Assembly (NCBI GenBank): GCA_037576195.1
Contig: CM075103.1
Coordinates: forward strand, 24,738,001-24,802,000
Source: Phytoseiulus persimilis
Taxonomy: Eukaryota > Arthropoda > Arachnida > Mesostigmata > Phytoseiidae
Reading direction: 5' to 3'
Length of the DNA stretch: 64,000 bases
Part shown: positions 1 to 10,410 of the stretch, one piece after another
How the letters are laid out: each line of letters opens with the position of its first letter
How positions within the stretch are numbered: position 1 is the stretch's first letter
Made by a program: the position numbers and the translations under genes
Notes under the pieces: generated by a model
Seen by the model: only the letters and a program-made list of their open reading frames with translations
What the model was told of the DNA's origin: nothing
The model's database searches: none

Positions 1-114
1 GGTTCGAGGAGGCCAAATGACCAACGTGGAGAGCGAATATGGCTCATGATAGGCAAACTAGCTGAGAATCCCACCCCGAAGACATAGCGACGATCGTCGA
101 CAAAATGACTGAAC

Positions 115-364
115 AGGTTGAGGATAAAGAGATTGGTGTATACGATAGAGCACTGATCAAGATCCCGAATAACGCCGACTCCGAACTGCACCGGGAGCTG
201 CTCGAAGCCTGCTGGACCACCAGTGGGATACACAACGGGGCAGATATCTGAAATCGAAAATAGAAGCCCGAGGGACCTCCGAACAGGCTGCCTTGGATGC
301 CCACATCAAGCTTGAGCACACCTACGAGGATCTTGCTAAAAGTGAACAAACGGAGCTAAGTTAG
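115..364 (+). pseudogene. degraded ORF remnant, unidentified
   Basis: A protein-like reading runs on the plus strand in two frames. The first covers about 130-230 (it includes DSELHRELLEACW) and the second about 215-364 (it includes KIEARGTSEQAALDAH and ends at TAG). One frameshift would be needed to join them. The composition, rich in Glu, Leu and Ala, resembles the helical part of a retroelement gag protein, but no diagnostic motif is visible. The family is not recognised, and the reading could be chance. Its only support is its position among other broken retroelement genes. Confidence 0.25.
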
Positions 365-431
365 CCATGAGACATGAGTTAGCCAGTTAGACATGAGTTT
401 GCGTAGTCCGGGGTACGGCCCGTACCAGAGG

Positions 432-716
432 TACGCGAAGTACGGAAAGTACGGAAAATATAATCCAGCATTAATTATCGCAGTAGTAGACGTACCGAGA
501 GTACAGATTCCTCGGTGAGCACGGGAAGTCTAGATATTACTGAATGAAACTTTCGAGGGAGCGATATTTTAGAAATTTGAGTTTGATGCTGAATACGCAT
601 CAAGTACGGAAAGTACGCAAAGTACGGAAAATATGATTCGGCATCTATTCTCGCAGTAGTAGACGGATCGAGAGTACAGAATCTTCGGAGAGCACGGGAA
701 GTCTAGATGTTCAACA
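432..716. repeat. direct repeat, about 110 bp, two copies
   Basis: Two diverged copies (about 432-541 and 605-716) share a TACGGAAAGTACGGAAAATAT head, a central TCGCAGTAGTAGACG, and a GAGCACGGGAAGTCTAGAT tail. They are offset by about 172 bp. Each head is itself built from short TACGnAAAG repeats. No coding potential is seen in 365-1380. Confidence 0.6.
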
Positions 717-1383
717 TACTTTCTGGAATCAATCAGTTATGGCGTTTTCCTGTGAGAACTTCGCCCATGGTTTTGCCTTCGCGTAAATATTGTAAGACTG
801 CCGAAACTTGGGGTTTTCACTCGCGTTTATTCGCTGGCTCTCTGAATCTTGACCGGGTAGCGCGGATGCGACCGATCTCGATTCCGTGTGCCGAAAAAGT
901 GACTCTCTGTTCTCTCTTTATGATCAACTTCTAATTCTCCTCTCCAATTCCGCCCTCGCACCATCTTCTCCGATATGGCCGGGGCGCTCTCTAGCGGTGG
1001 CGGTAACAATGAGCGATACCTAGAGTTGGAGCTACATGGGGCGAAATCATTTACAATCCTACAATATCTTTCAACAGGAGCTAGTCAGCGAAACGTTCAT
1101 CATCCTGGCGCTCTTGCGTGTATCGCCGGGCATAGCGAGCCTTATTGAAGGCTCGCTCGGCGGGTGCGCTTGTTGGTTGAAGTACCTTTAGCGTTTCTGA
1201 CAGCGAATCCGGCAGAGTGTCGAAGCCCTCTAAGTGAAGTTTGATTATCTTCTGCGGAGAACACGTCCGCGCATGTCGCTCATCTTCGTCGCGTTCGAGA
1301 AAAGCTTCGTAGGTATACATCCTAAGTGTCTCGAGGTAGCTCGCGTCGCTCCGCGTTGGCCCACAGTGTGGCCTTTTGCCGCT

Positions 1384-1593
1384 GGGCACGCATTCCCACC
1401 GGAATCCGAAACTGTACAACACATGATCTTCGAATGTAATGACGCATATTACACAGACGATGACTTCCTCAAAGCACTCGGTCTCCAGGAAGGAATGCTA
1501 GGCCCATCGCTAGTGTACAAGACAAAGCTTGCCCTCGAAAAGTGGGAAAAGGAGACACAACGATCTGCGAAAGCAACCGGAATGGAAGGCTGA
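1384..1593 (+). pseudogene. non-LTR retrotransposon ORF2, C-terminal remnant
   Basis: The plus-strand frame ending at the TGA at 1591 encodes a segment of the form PESETVQHMIFECNDAY, then YTDDDFLKALGLQEG and VYKTKLALEKWEKE. The 'E-T-V-x-H-x-[LI]-F-E-C' pattern followed by a Leu-rich helix and a final Trp-containing helix is the usual tail of reverse transcriptases from I/R1/Jockey-type LINEs, downstream of the RT core. RT and endonuclease domains are missing upstream, so this is only the last 65 or so codons. Assignment rests on pattern recognition; clade is not resolved. Confidence 0.55.
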
Positions 1594-1620
1594 CCCGGAC
1601 AGAATGCAAACTTATCGAAC

Positions 1621-2713
1621 TTGACTTCGAACCGAGTCAAGATCAATAAACCCTTACCATACCATACAACAAAGCAGGCAAAGCCGAAGGACAAAAATCC
1701 GAAGCCAACGAGAAGCCAAGTCACGAAAACTACACAAACAAGATCACAAGAGGTATCCCTGCGTATCAAGTCGGGAGAAGCAAGTTATGCAGAAGCCTTG
1801 AAGAACCTCAGATCGAACATAAATGAAGACGAAGCCGAGGTGCACATCATCTGAGGATGGAAACTCAGGCCAGATGTCCTCCACTGTTAGCAACAATCGG
1901 CATCTACGGCCTCGACCTTGCAGCCACGGAGCAAGGGGTACGCTGAGCTGCAACAAAGCTCTCAACAATCAGAAAACGGAGAACATCAGAGTTGGCCCCA
2001 CTCGAAGAAACGAGAAGGGAGACCGATCGACCCTCGTCTGACTCACCAGACAAGACCCAGACAGACTCACCAAGCAGGAGCATATCGAGGTGGGCTGGCA
2101 ATCATCCCGACTCAAGAAGTCGAATGCAGTGGCTCAATGCTATCGATGCCCAGAGATAGGACACTTTGCAGCGAGATGCAACACTACCGAACCTAAAGAA
2201 AGAACATGCCTCAAAAGTGGAAAACCAGGCCATCAAACCAGAAACTGTCAGGCCCTAGAGGCATTAAGCAATACATGCAATGCTCCAGGCCACTCAGCAC
2301 ACTCGACCAAATGTCCAGAATACAAAGAGAGGTCAGAGAACATCATCGATAGGGAGACGCTTAGGAAGCCGACTGAATCCACCGGACCGAACAGCCTCCG
2401 AGTAACTGAAACGACGCAACAAGTAGGCAGCCAGGAACACGGAACTAGACCGGACCTCGGCTGGGACTCTCATGGAGAACGGCAAGGCAGTCCCAATATC
2501 CCAACCACAATGAAGTCAGGAATCACACGAAAAAAAAACCAATCGCAGCAAGCCGGCACGAGCAGTGCTAGAGTACCGGGCGCAAAGAGAAAACCTGGAC
2601 CTATGTATCCTAAGCGAGATCAAGAGGATGATTATACACTCCCCGACCGCTGCACGCGGAGCAGAGAGCTGCTAGAGACGGGAACTTCATTTTTTTCTGA
2701 AAAAGAGTTATAG
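1621..2713 (+). pseudogene. non-LTR retrotransposon ORF1 (gag-like, zinc knuckles), broken
   Basis: This is an RNA-binding gag-like protein of a LINE, present in at least two frames. Frame one (1621-1854) carries a basic region and a segment like SGEASYAEALKNLRSN, typical of the linker before the ORF1 RNA-binding domain in R1/LOA-type elements. A later frame (2090-2713) carries the knuckle region: CYRCPEIGHFAARC is a perfect C-x2-C-x4-H-x4-C. The second knuckle, CLKSGKPGHQTRNC, has lost one Cys (Ser instead), and the third (CNAPGHSAHSTKCPEY) is also degraded. The two frames are not continuous, so the gene is dead. It starts only 27 bp after an ORF2-type tail, which is odd because ORF1 normally precedes ORF2. 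Confidence 0.6.
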
Positions 2714-3144
2714 GCTGTCACAGTGCAAACTAGAAGTGAAAATGTGCTGATTCTGTGACACAGATATCCCATCAAGCGCAACAAACCCTTGAGGGGGGTT
2801 TAGCGGTGCGGGGTTGTGATTTACGACTCAAAGGTTCGAGACAACGAGTTGGAAACCACGTGTGTCTTGGTTTTCATTTATTCCCGGTTTTCCACAGAGA
2901 CCATTATTTTCCCGGAAGAGTAGCGTTGACGTAAATAGATCGTCATCAAATTCTGCACCAAGAGAGCTTACGAAAACGGTACCTCAATCAGAAAAGTTTA
3001 TCCGGGTCAGGGGCTTGAACCCGTCAAGTACTATCGCGGATCCCCGGTTCAAGACAGGGAGAAACGAAGAGCAGGGAGTCATTTGCTGAATTCAGCTACA
3101 TTTTAGGCTACGCGATAAGGCCCAACGGCTCTGGAACGGAGACG
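2714..3144. other. no gene seen
   Basis: No protein-like reading, RNA gene or tandem repeat can be supported here. A B-box-like GGGTTCAAGCCCC occurs on the minus strand near 3008-3020, but no matching A box or tRNA fold was found. Confidence 0.5.
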
Positions 3145-3652
3145 TTTTAGAGAGGAATCATTCCCAAACTCTCCAGTTGGAGGATTCAGAACTGTAAAAC
3201 ACCGATAAGCCGTGCTAGTAAATCGTTAGCGTCAAATACAAAAAAAAGAGGAAGATTATAAGCAAAAAAAAGCCGGTGCCACTTCGGTCTGCGACTGAAG
3301 TCATCGGTGCTTAGCTTACGCGATACGCATTGAGTTTCGTGCTTAAAATCTGTTTCATAATCCTCCACGAACTACAGCTCTCCGAGTCAGCTTCTGAAAA
3401 TGGTCGTCGATTTTGGTGATGTTCACGAAGAACTATGAGCAATGGGAAGGGCTGACAGAAAATCGCGGGAGTCGCGGAAATTTATGGAACCGCGGTCGAG
3501 ACCTCTCCGGCGATTTTCGATCTCCTCCGCTATTTCTGTCGTGTCCGACCTTGAGCGCGATTACCGAGAACGTTCGAATCACTGCAGTACCTCCCAAGTT
3601 CGTCTCCGAGCATAGTCCGCCAACTGAAAAAGGTTGGGAGCCCCTGCTCTAG
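3145..3652. mobile_element. possible non-autonomous hAT-like element (MITE)
   Basis: The right end, read inward on the minus strand, begins CAGGGGCTCCCAACC, which is the form of many hAT/Charlie-type terminal inverted repeats. The left side near 3150-3185 carries a diverged match (AGAGAGGA, then TTCCCAAACTCT and CAGTTGGAGGA) to the same end. The interior of about 500 bp has no recognisable protein. The flanks CTCTAGAG on the right and TTTTAGAG on the left could be a worn 8-bp target duplication. The left boundary is uncertain. Confidence 0.35.
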
Positions 3653-4009
3653 AGCTTGGATACAAATAAAGTCCAGCGCAAATCTACATTTTCATATCCC
3701 AAGTCAAATCCACCTCATCGCCCGAGGTGGACGAATTCCCAGGTTTCCACTTGAAGTTTGTGCAGTCTAGGCCGCATACTGGTGTTCCTGCTCAAAAAAT
3801 TGTTTGTGGAACGAACCAAAATAATCTGATCTACTATTTGCGAAAAGTATTTGGCACCGATTCTGCTGAAGGCACTCCCTGAAACGGAACATGACTTGTC
3901 CTCGTTTTCGCTGATCGTTCAATGAGCATCGAAAGCATGAAACACATCAGCTCGTTCAGTTATCATAAATCAGAGTTTATCCTTCCGAACAGACATCATT
4001 TTCCGGAGT

Positions 4010-4340
4010 CCGGAACCCGCCGCGGACCGACCGGTCCGGAATTTGAATGTTCGGACCAGTCAGTCCGCTGATCGGGATATCCTCCACTAAAACATTTAGC
4101 ACCGCACTACCGATCGGATCGGGTCGGACTGCCGGGTCCGGGAAATCATCCGCCCCAGGCCGAAGATTTATCGGACGACCCGTCCGATATGTCATTGCCC
4201 TGGTCCGATGGTCCGGAGAGGGATTTTCCGGTAGGAGAGACTTAGGGATTTCACAGCGGTTTAGCCCTGAATCCGCTGATCGGGATACCCTCCACTGACA
4301 ATGAGACATCCACACCGGACCATCGAGTCCGATACGGATC
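4010..4340. repeat. TCCG/CCGG-rich repeat region with a direct repeat
   Basis: The stretch is unusually dense in GGTCCG, TCCGGA and GATCGG words on both strands. A longer repeat, TCCGCTGATCGGGATA followed by a CCTCCACT motif, occurs at about 4063 and 4272, about 209 bp apart. Overlapping frames are open on both strands because of the short-word composition, and they do not look like proteins. Confidence 0.45.
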
Positions 4341-4975
4341 GGACTACCAAACGAAAAGGTATTGACGCCTTACCTGACTGAGCCGTATGAAATATGATTT
4401 GATGTGAGCCAGTGTAGCTCGCCCATTTCTCGAGGAATGCTCGCCCATCGTACCCTTCTCGCTATCAAATAAGATAGTTCTGCAGATCCGGTCTACGAAC
4501 AGTGCAATCCCATCATTTTGAACGAGTTGTACAAGTGCTTGTCTTGTGCAAAACACACGAAAACGTCAAACAGGGAAAGGGCTCATTTCCCCCGCCAACT
4601 GGAACGAGATGCAGGGTGATCTGAAAAAGACGGAAGAAACCAGGGCGTGAATCGTGGCCTCCCTGATGACGGTTCTGAATGTTCCCTGCAGAGCATTCGG
4701 GTCATCCATAATGGAGGTCCTCTTCGCCTGTGAGAGACTTTTGCCCATGAACGAGGACATCGCGCGCCACCTCAACGACTCTGAGTTCCTATACGTAGGC
4801 TCCTCCCTGATTTTCGCAAAAGACAAAAAGATGTGAGAATGAGAACTTAACGTTCTCGAGTCAGAGTAGGGCAACGGGTTCGCGTATGGTTTCGGATGAT
4901 GTGTGACTTGAATCTCACCGCACGTTGCAGGAGAGCTAAAGGAGTGATCATGGCCGACATTTCAAAACTCCGCGG
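4341..4975. other. no supported gene
   Basis: A short plus-strand frame (4654-4836) is open and reads like a protein in part, with a string such as NEDIARHLNDSEFLYVG. It has no recognised motif and no partner exon. It could be a leftover of the adjacent hAT pseudogene, but this was not established. Confidence 0.3.
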
Positions 4976-4978
4976 GGA

Positions 4979-5860
4979 GGGAGCAATTTCAACCTAACGG
5001 CGGACGAATGGTCCTGGCAAAGGAAACGTTTCCCAGGTAAGCGTCTCCAGCGCAATGCCGCAATCGACTCGAGAATGCACACAAGGTACTCGCTCATATA
5101 GCAGGCTTTCTCAGGCGTCACTGTTCATTGTTCCGCCGCCATGCCCAGAATCAGATCGAAGTAAATCGAACTTCTGTCGTGGTTCAGAGAACGTGCGATT
5201 GCGGAGCATCTGCACGAGGTTCTGCTCCAGTCTCTTTAGAGCTTCGGTTTGGCGCGGGAAGACATCAGGGGCCTGACAGCAGACGGTGCATCTGCAATGC
5301 GAAAGCTTGGTCGCGTGATCGTTGGGGGTGTCGCCCCAAAACCGTTTTACGACCAAAACGTGCTTCGCATGTGCCCTTCATCAGGAAGTTCTGGACACTT
5401 TCAAGATCGATGTTATATTCGAGTATCTGGAACTTCAGGACGATGAACTCGGTTCAGAGCTGTGGCGCCTGGCTGGCATCACGAGAGAGAATCACGAAGA
5501 AAAAGGTTGGCTCTCGTTTCATCGATTTCCATGCCATTACTCCCTTGTGTTACGCGGCCCTCCGACAATTGAGAAAGAAATGATCCTGGTCAATGTGTGG
5601 AACTGTAAGCGATATTCAATTGGCTCGTAACAGATCTGTCTGCAGAAGAGTCTCCGGATGAGGAGTCGCCGCGATATCACGGGTCGGTGGGAGTGCTGGT
5701 AGACAAATTGCGTGATGTTTGCCGCGATTTCCATCGGAGTCCAGTTCTCCACGGCATCATGCTCAGCTACTCCGAGGGACACGTCAAAAGTACCGAATTG
5801 TTGCTCGACGTACCAACTCGATGGGAAAGTACCTTGAGGACGTTGTGGAGCTTCATGCAA
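4979..5860 (+). pseudogene. hAT transposase pseudogene (family A)
   Basis: Separated, out-of-frame blocks follow the order of a hAT transposase catalytic region on the plus strand. At about 4982 there is NFNLTADEW, matching the first catalytic Asp region (hAT consensus fsLTxDEW). At about 5265-5315 there is LTADGASAMRKLGR, the second Asp block (TTDGASVMxKLGR). At about 5358-5410 there is FACALHQEVLDTF, the C-x2-H-x6 helix. At about 5690-5850 there is VDKLRDVCRDFHRSP followed by STELLLDVPTRWESTLRTL, matching the conserved TRWNS block. At least three frameshifts separate the blocks, and the BED finger and C-terminal dimerisation domain are not seen. This family differs from the two other hAT genes in the window. 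Confidence 0.65.
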
Positions 5861-6062
5861 CACGAGACCTTGTCTGCGCAGGTATTTCCGAGCCAAGTAC
5901 CCGCGAGCAGGCTTCCCTCTGAAGGCAGCCGAAATGGCTGCGATGAAAGAGGTGATCGCCGGTCTGACTCACGTGGGAAAGACGGTGCAGGGATTCTCGC
6001 TCGAGGCGGCATCGATGACGTCGGCCGACCTGAGTCCCCAGGTGAGCTCCCAAGGAGCTCTC

Positions 6063-6890
6063 CTATAGTTTCAGCATCTGGACCTCGGCTTTAGCTCCCC
6101 GCATATTTGTTCGGAGCTCCTCTTGCTCTTTTTTTCCGAGCTGCAACGCTTCTATATACCACGAGAGCAATCGTCTCCCAGTCTCGATCACAACGTTGCT
6201 GGTGAGGCGTTTATCGTGGGAGAGAGTGTCATCAAATTGAAGGCCCCCCATATTGAAGAGGCTGCATTTATTCGGCTCTCTTCCTAGCTACTCTCCCGCT
6301 AGTCTGTTGACCACTCTGGCGGGTTCGAGTGTCTCACCGTCCTCTGGTAGACTCATCCATGTGAGCGAAATCACTTCGGGGTTCGCGGGAATGTTTTCTA
6401 TTCCTCTGAATGTGTCGTCCGCCAGATCTTTGCCTTTCCAAGGCCTGATTTCTGCATCTCTAATATCACACATCTCAATTCTCAGGAATATGTGATAATG
6501 GACCGCGTCGCCTTCGTTCAGTAGCTTCTCTGCTACTTCGAAGTGAGCGGCGAACAATCTAGGCCGAACTCTCAAGACACTTTTCTTTCCTAGCATGCCT
6601 GTCAAAATTTTTCCTTGATTGACTGCTCCGAGATATTCTACTTCAATCAAGTAGGCGCATGAGGTTGGATCTGTACTGATCCCACCCTGCTTCAGTTCCT
6701 CGCTATTCTGCGAGTCTCTCGGTGCTGTCTGTTCCGCGCCCGAGCGCCGTGTCAATACTGCGGCTGGTTGGTTGAGAGCTTCTATCGCCTCACCGGTGAG
6801 CCTGACCTGTTTTCTTAGGTCTTCCTGTGATTGTCTAATTTGAGCCGCCAAAGCGGCTACATGTTGGTTGGCATCTCAAAGCGAGTTCTG
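6063..6890 (-). pseudogene. unidentified minus-strand ORF with one in-frame stop
   Basis: On the minus strand a frame is open from about 6890 to 6291, ends at a TAG (6288-6290), then continues in the same frame to 6063. The two parts give about 200 and 75 codons. The first is helical and charged near its start (AALAAQIRQSQEDLRKQV), then has a more globular section with many hydrophobics and a run such as EVAEKLLNEGDAVHYHIFLR. The second part resembles a coiled coil (GKKEQEELRTNMRGAKAEVQ). No ATG is in a convincing start position. The family is not recognised; a retroelement gag is possible given the neighbourhood. The single in-frame stop suggests a recently inactivated gene or a readthrough product. 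Confidence 0.35.
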
Positions 6891-7800
6891 CTTCCAGATG
6901 CAGTCGGCACAATTCTGGCCCGCCGTCTTGTCAGCTACACGCACACTGTTTTCGCATGGGGCACATGTGAACGGAGGCATTTCGGTATTTTTTCTTACCT
7001 CATCGTTTCTGGTACTATCGTGCACCTCTACACACTTTCGCAGCCTTACGCAGGCCTTTTTTTTCTACTTTTTTTTCGTTTTTCTTCTCAACCCGAACGT
7101 TCTACCAAGTGCCTAGTGTTTCCCACAGCAGACGACACGTTTATCTTCTCCATTGCGCGAGGAAGAACAGCTGAGTCATCACTAAAGAGAACGACCGGCG
7201 AAGAAGAAAGCACAGCTTCCCTTGGATCGTTTCCTGGATCGAGAACTTACATTGAAGAGTGGAGCTTCAGGGTTGCTTTGAGAAAGCAACGTGAGTATGA
7301 ATCAGCTCCTCAACTCGAAGACTCTGAGGAGAATACTATATTCCGCCGCGCTTCCGCGAATGACTCGCTGTCGCTGGAATCTGAGACAACGGGAACATCA
7401 TCGCTTGCAGTATGAAGTTTTTGAGGTACTCCGGTATCTGATTCGCGTTGAACTTCCCTCTGACCATTTTCAGGCATACTTCTCTCTAGCTTCTCCCGAA
7501 TCGTTCATGGAGTCCTCTGGAGACAGTTGGGCGTTTGGGCGTCAGCTAGCGCTCATCAAACAGGATCAGTGCATCCAGTATCTTTTCGAGAAACCACTCA
7601 GAGAACCATTGCCATCTGGGTTTTTTCTGGTCCCAGACTCTCTTTTGCTTGCTCTCATCATCAGTCTCATCATTGACCAGAACGAGCCATTTCAACGAGC
7701 CATCAGGAGTGGCAGCCAGCCCACACATCGTCAGAAATTCCTCAGAATGATTGAAACAACCTCAGAATTCTGATCTCGCATCGCCAGATTGTTCGGACCC
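6891..7800. other. no supported gene; pyrimidine-rich tract
   Basis: A T/C-rich tract lies near 7050-7095. Frames over 60 codons exist here but show no family motif and overlap each other. Confidence 0.4.
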
Positions 7801-7890
7801 CTCTCCGAGAGAATCCAAGCTTCTGTGGGCGGAGTCGACCTCTCTCCGAGAGAAGCCAAGCTTCTCTGGGCGGAGTCGACCTCTCTCCGG
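7801..7890. repeat. 41-bp tandem repeat, about 2.2 copies
   Basis: The word CTCTCCGAGAGAA recurs at 7801 and 7842, and a partial third copy begins at 7883. Copies differ by a few bases. The unit includes CCAAGCTTCT and GGGCGGAGTCGAC. Confidence 0.8.
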
Positions 7891-8042
7891 CCCCATCCCT
7901 CAAAAAGTCTGAGACCGAGCGAACGCCTCAACACTGTTCTTTGAGATTGACAAGTGAATGCTCTCAAGTTCCAATCTAGCATCTCGTTGATCGAAGTCCA
8001 GAATGGCTTCAAGTTTCGTTTCCCGGAGTAACGCCGACTCTA

Positions 8043-8438
8043 ATGGCGCTCAACCAGGTCGTGGTTTACATTGTGCATCGGATCGAAGTCGAGGAGTCCA
8101 GGCGCAACCGAAGCGCGCCAATGAATCGGCAAGTGTTCGAATCGGATGGTCCCGGAACGTCATCGAGCATCGAGGGCTGCGAGCCGATTGTTTACCCGGC
8201 CTCCATTCTCGGCCGACCATTCATCCTTCACGTCGTGATGGCTCCCAGAGTCTCGAACGCCGAAGTGTGCAGCGACCTCCGGCGTGCGAACATCGTTCTA
8301 CAAACGTCGATCGTCTCTACGACGAAGGCTTCGACTGAGACGTCCCTCCTGTCGGATGGCCGCCCTGGCCACTACAACGTGCACGTCGGGGGAGCGCGAC
8401 GTCTGGCTCACCTCTTACGCCACGCGCCCCAGCACTGA
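8043..8438 (+). other. open frame of unknown status, 131 codons
   Basis: An ATG-started plus-strand frame lies at the beginning of a GC-richer stretch (about 8000-9420) that also holds the methyltransferase-like gene. The central part (IVYPASILGRPFILHVVMAP) reads like a globular protein, but the frame overlaps another open frame on the same strand and no family is recognised. It could be an upstream exon of the next gene or chance in GC-rich DNA. Confidence 0.2.
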
Positions 8439-8755
8439 GGGCACGCCGGCACCTTCGAGGCCGGCTACTCTTCCTTCTTGTGTGGCTCCCGAGAAGGATG
8501 CGTCTCCCGCGTCGCACTCTGGGGGAGCTTCAAGACAACGCCCGTCGTAGTCAGCAGGTCGGACTCCTCTGACTGCGACAACGTCTTCACGAAGAAGCGC
8601 GGCTGGGTGCCAACCCGCCGCGCCTCAGCGTCCGACCGAGTCTGCTTGTACCGCAGAGCACCGCTGCGCCGACCGGCGCTCCAGGCTGGACAGAGCGCTG
8701 GCCTACTCTTCTCCACGCCGGCGCAAGAGAAGGGGCTCAGTCTGGCCGTGGCTCC

Positions 8756-9424
8756 TTGCGTCGAGTGCGAGAGCGACCTGGCCATAGAGGTGAAGACCTG
8801 AAGAAGTATTGCGCCCATAGGTTCCGATTGGTGTCCCGCTTCACCGAAGAGCTTACACTGAGCCGGCAAGCCTGGTTCTCGATATGCCCGGAGGGGATCT
8901 CGAGGCACATCGCTCGACGTGTTGTCTCCCTGAGCCGAAAGCTCGAGGGGAAGATTCGCGTCTTCGACCCATTTTTCGGAGCGGGCGGCAACATCGTCCA
9001 GGCGGCCCTTATGGACGAGGTCTCGCACGCTTTCGCCAGCGACATCAGCGCCTCGGAGGTCCATTGCGCGAAGAGGATGGCGGACCTGTACGGCGTCACT
9101 CGTTCGAAAATGTCGTTCAGGGTCAGCGACATTTTCGACATGGAAACGGGCATGTTCCAGGAGCCCGTCGATGCGATCATCTGCAGCCCTCTGTGGGGTG
9201 GTTCAGCTTATCTGACCGGGGTTTACGACCTCACTCGGATGAACCCGAGTTATGAGAGGATCCTGAAGCTTTACGCCCGCTTCACTCGCAATCTCGCCCT
9301 TCTGCCCCCTAGGACGGTCGCTGTGGATCAGCTCGCGAGGACAGCAGGAGCCGCGAGGTCTGTCCAGGGTGAAGAGCTAGAGCTCAACTTCTTATCAGGG
9401 AAGATCAAGCCTTCGACAGCGTAG
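8756..9424 (+). CDS. trimethylguanosine synthase (TGS1)-like methyltransferase domain
   Basis: TGS1 enzymes add two methyl groups to the N2 of an m7G cap, making the trimethyl cap of snRNA, snoRNA and, in trans-splicing animals, spliced-leader RNA. Counting from the first possible codon of the frame, residues 17-29 (KYCAHRFRLVSRF) match the conserved KYWxQRYRLFSRF entry helix. Residues 40-46 (WFSICPE) match WFSVTPE. Motif I is VFDPFFGAGGN (69-79), D96 is the acidic loop, and motif IV is SPLWGG (144-149) where the family has SPPWGG. PPRTVAVDQLA and ELNFLSGKIK match the C-terminal core. The frame opens on a non-ATG codon, so the N-terminus is elsewhere. An overlapping frame ending at 8801 could join by a single-base slip near 8795. 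The C-terminus stops slightly short of known members. It may be a terminal exon, a divergent paralogue or a recent pseudogene. Confidence 0.75.
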   Translation: MRRVRERPGHRGEDLKKYCAHRFRLVSRFTEELTLSRQAWFSICPEGISRHIARRVVSLSRKLEGKIRVFDPFFGAGGNIVQAALMDEVSHAFASDISASEVHCAKRMADLYGVTRSKMSFRVSDIFDMETGMFQEPVDAIICSPLWGGSAYLTGVYDLTRMNPSYERILKLYARFTRNLALLPPRTVAVDQLARTAGAARSVQGEELELNFLSGKIKPSTA

Positions 9425-9449
9425 CATGGAGACTTGATAAATAATCATC

Positions 9450-9455
9450 AATAAA
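9450..9455 (+). terminator. poly(A) signal AATAAA after the TGS1-like frame
   Basis: A canonical AATAAA lies 26 bp beyond the stop codon of the methyltransferase-like frame, which suggests that the 3' end of that gene is genuine. Confidence 0.5.
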
Positions 9456-9936
9456 TCTTTCTCTAATGTACATTTTGAGGATTCATCTCACGAGAGGCTT
9501 GAGTAGAGGAATCAGTCATTGAGTCGAGCGTGCGAATACCCAGTGTATATCATTCCGTTGTGGTTATGGCCATTTCTTGATCCCCTGATAAGATATTTAC
9601 ATTCCTTCAGATAACCAAGAGTTTGGGAGAGGAGGGAGGGGGATAGGGGACTCATCGCATGAATGACTCACTCTGCCATTTGCGAGCAATGTCACGAAGA
9701 ATATCTGCAATGTCGATGAAGCGGCTGCAGTTATCAGTCGGAAGATCTGAGGAGCTAGTTCGTTGAGAGAAGTTGCGAGCAGGAGCGCGACAGCAGTGAT
9801 TCTTGATCTAAGGGTGCTTGATGACCTTCATCGCTAAGCCTGCCTTCATAAGAAGTCAAGAACAGGGAGTAATGGTTTCTGCGACCGACTCGAAGAGGTG
9901 GTCTTCCGTCGAAGTCGAGTTTGTGGACGTCGAGGC

Positions 9937-10410
9937 CTAGGCTGAATCCCACTCGAGGAGCTCCGTGCACAGGCCAGGCGTATACTCCACGTGCACGGGC
10001 TGTAGGAGCACGCCTCGTATGTCATGTGGAACGAACTTCCCGAATTCTGCTCCGAGGATCTTCTCGGTCATGTCGACTCCAAATAAGTCTTCCTTCCCAA
10101 TCCTGGAAGGCTCATCTGTGTTGTTGATGAGGCAACGACGGATGGCTTGTTGCCGAGCGTCGAGTATCTCAGTCTCAATGCACCGAATTGTGGCATCGAA
10201 GTCACGTTTTGCCAACTGGGGAAAGCCATCTCCGCCGGAGCTTCGGGAGCGCGGACTTGAATCTTGCAACGTGCAAGCTCGAGAAGGTCGACTTCCGATT
10301 TCCTTTTGCGCCTCGAGAACCACCTCGCTGAGTCCGATCCGATGAAATTTTACGTTTTCCTGATCACCTTTGGGAATAACTCGGAAATAATAGGTCAACT
10401 CCAGAATCAC
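9937..10410 (-). other. unidentified minus-strand ORF, 157 codons
   Basis: This ATG-started minus-strand frame is open for 157 codons and has mixed globular composition (for example LTYYFRVIPKGDQENVKFHR and DEPSRIGKEDLFGVDMTEK). No conserved family pattern was recognised. A plus-strand frame is also open across part of it, so coding status is unsure. The stretch on either side, 9456-9936 and 10411-11510, shows no supportable gene. Confidence 0.3.
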
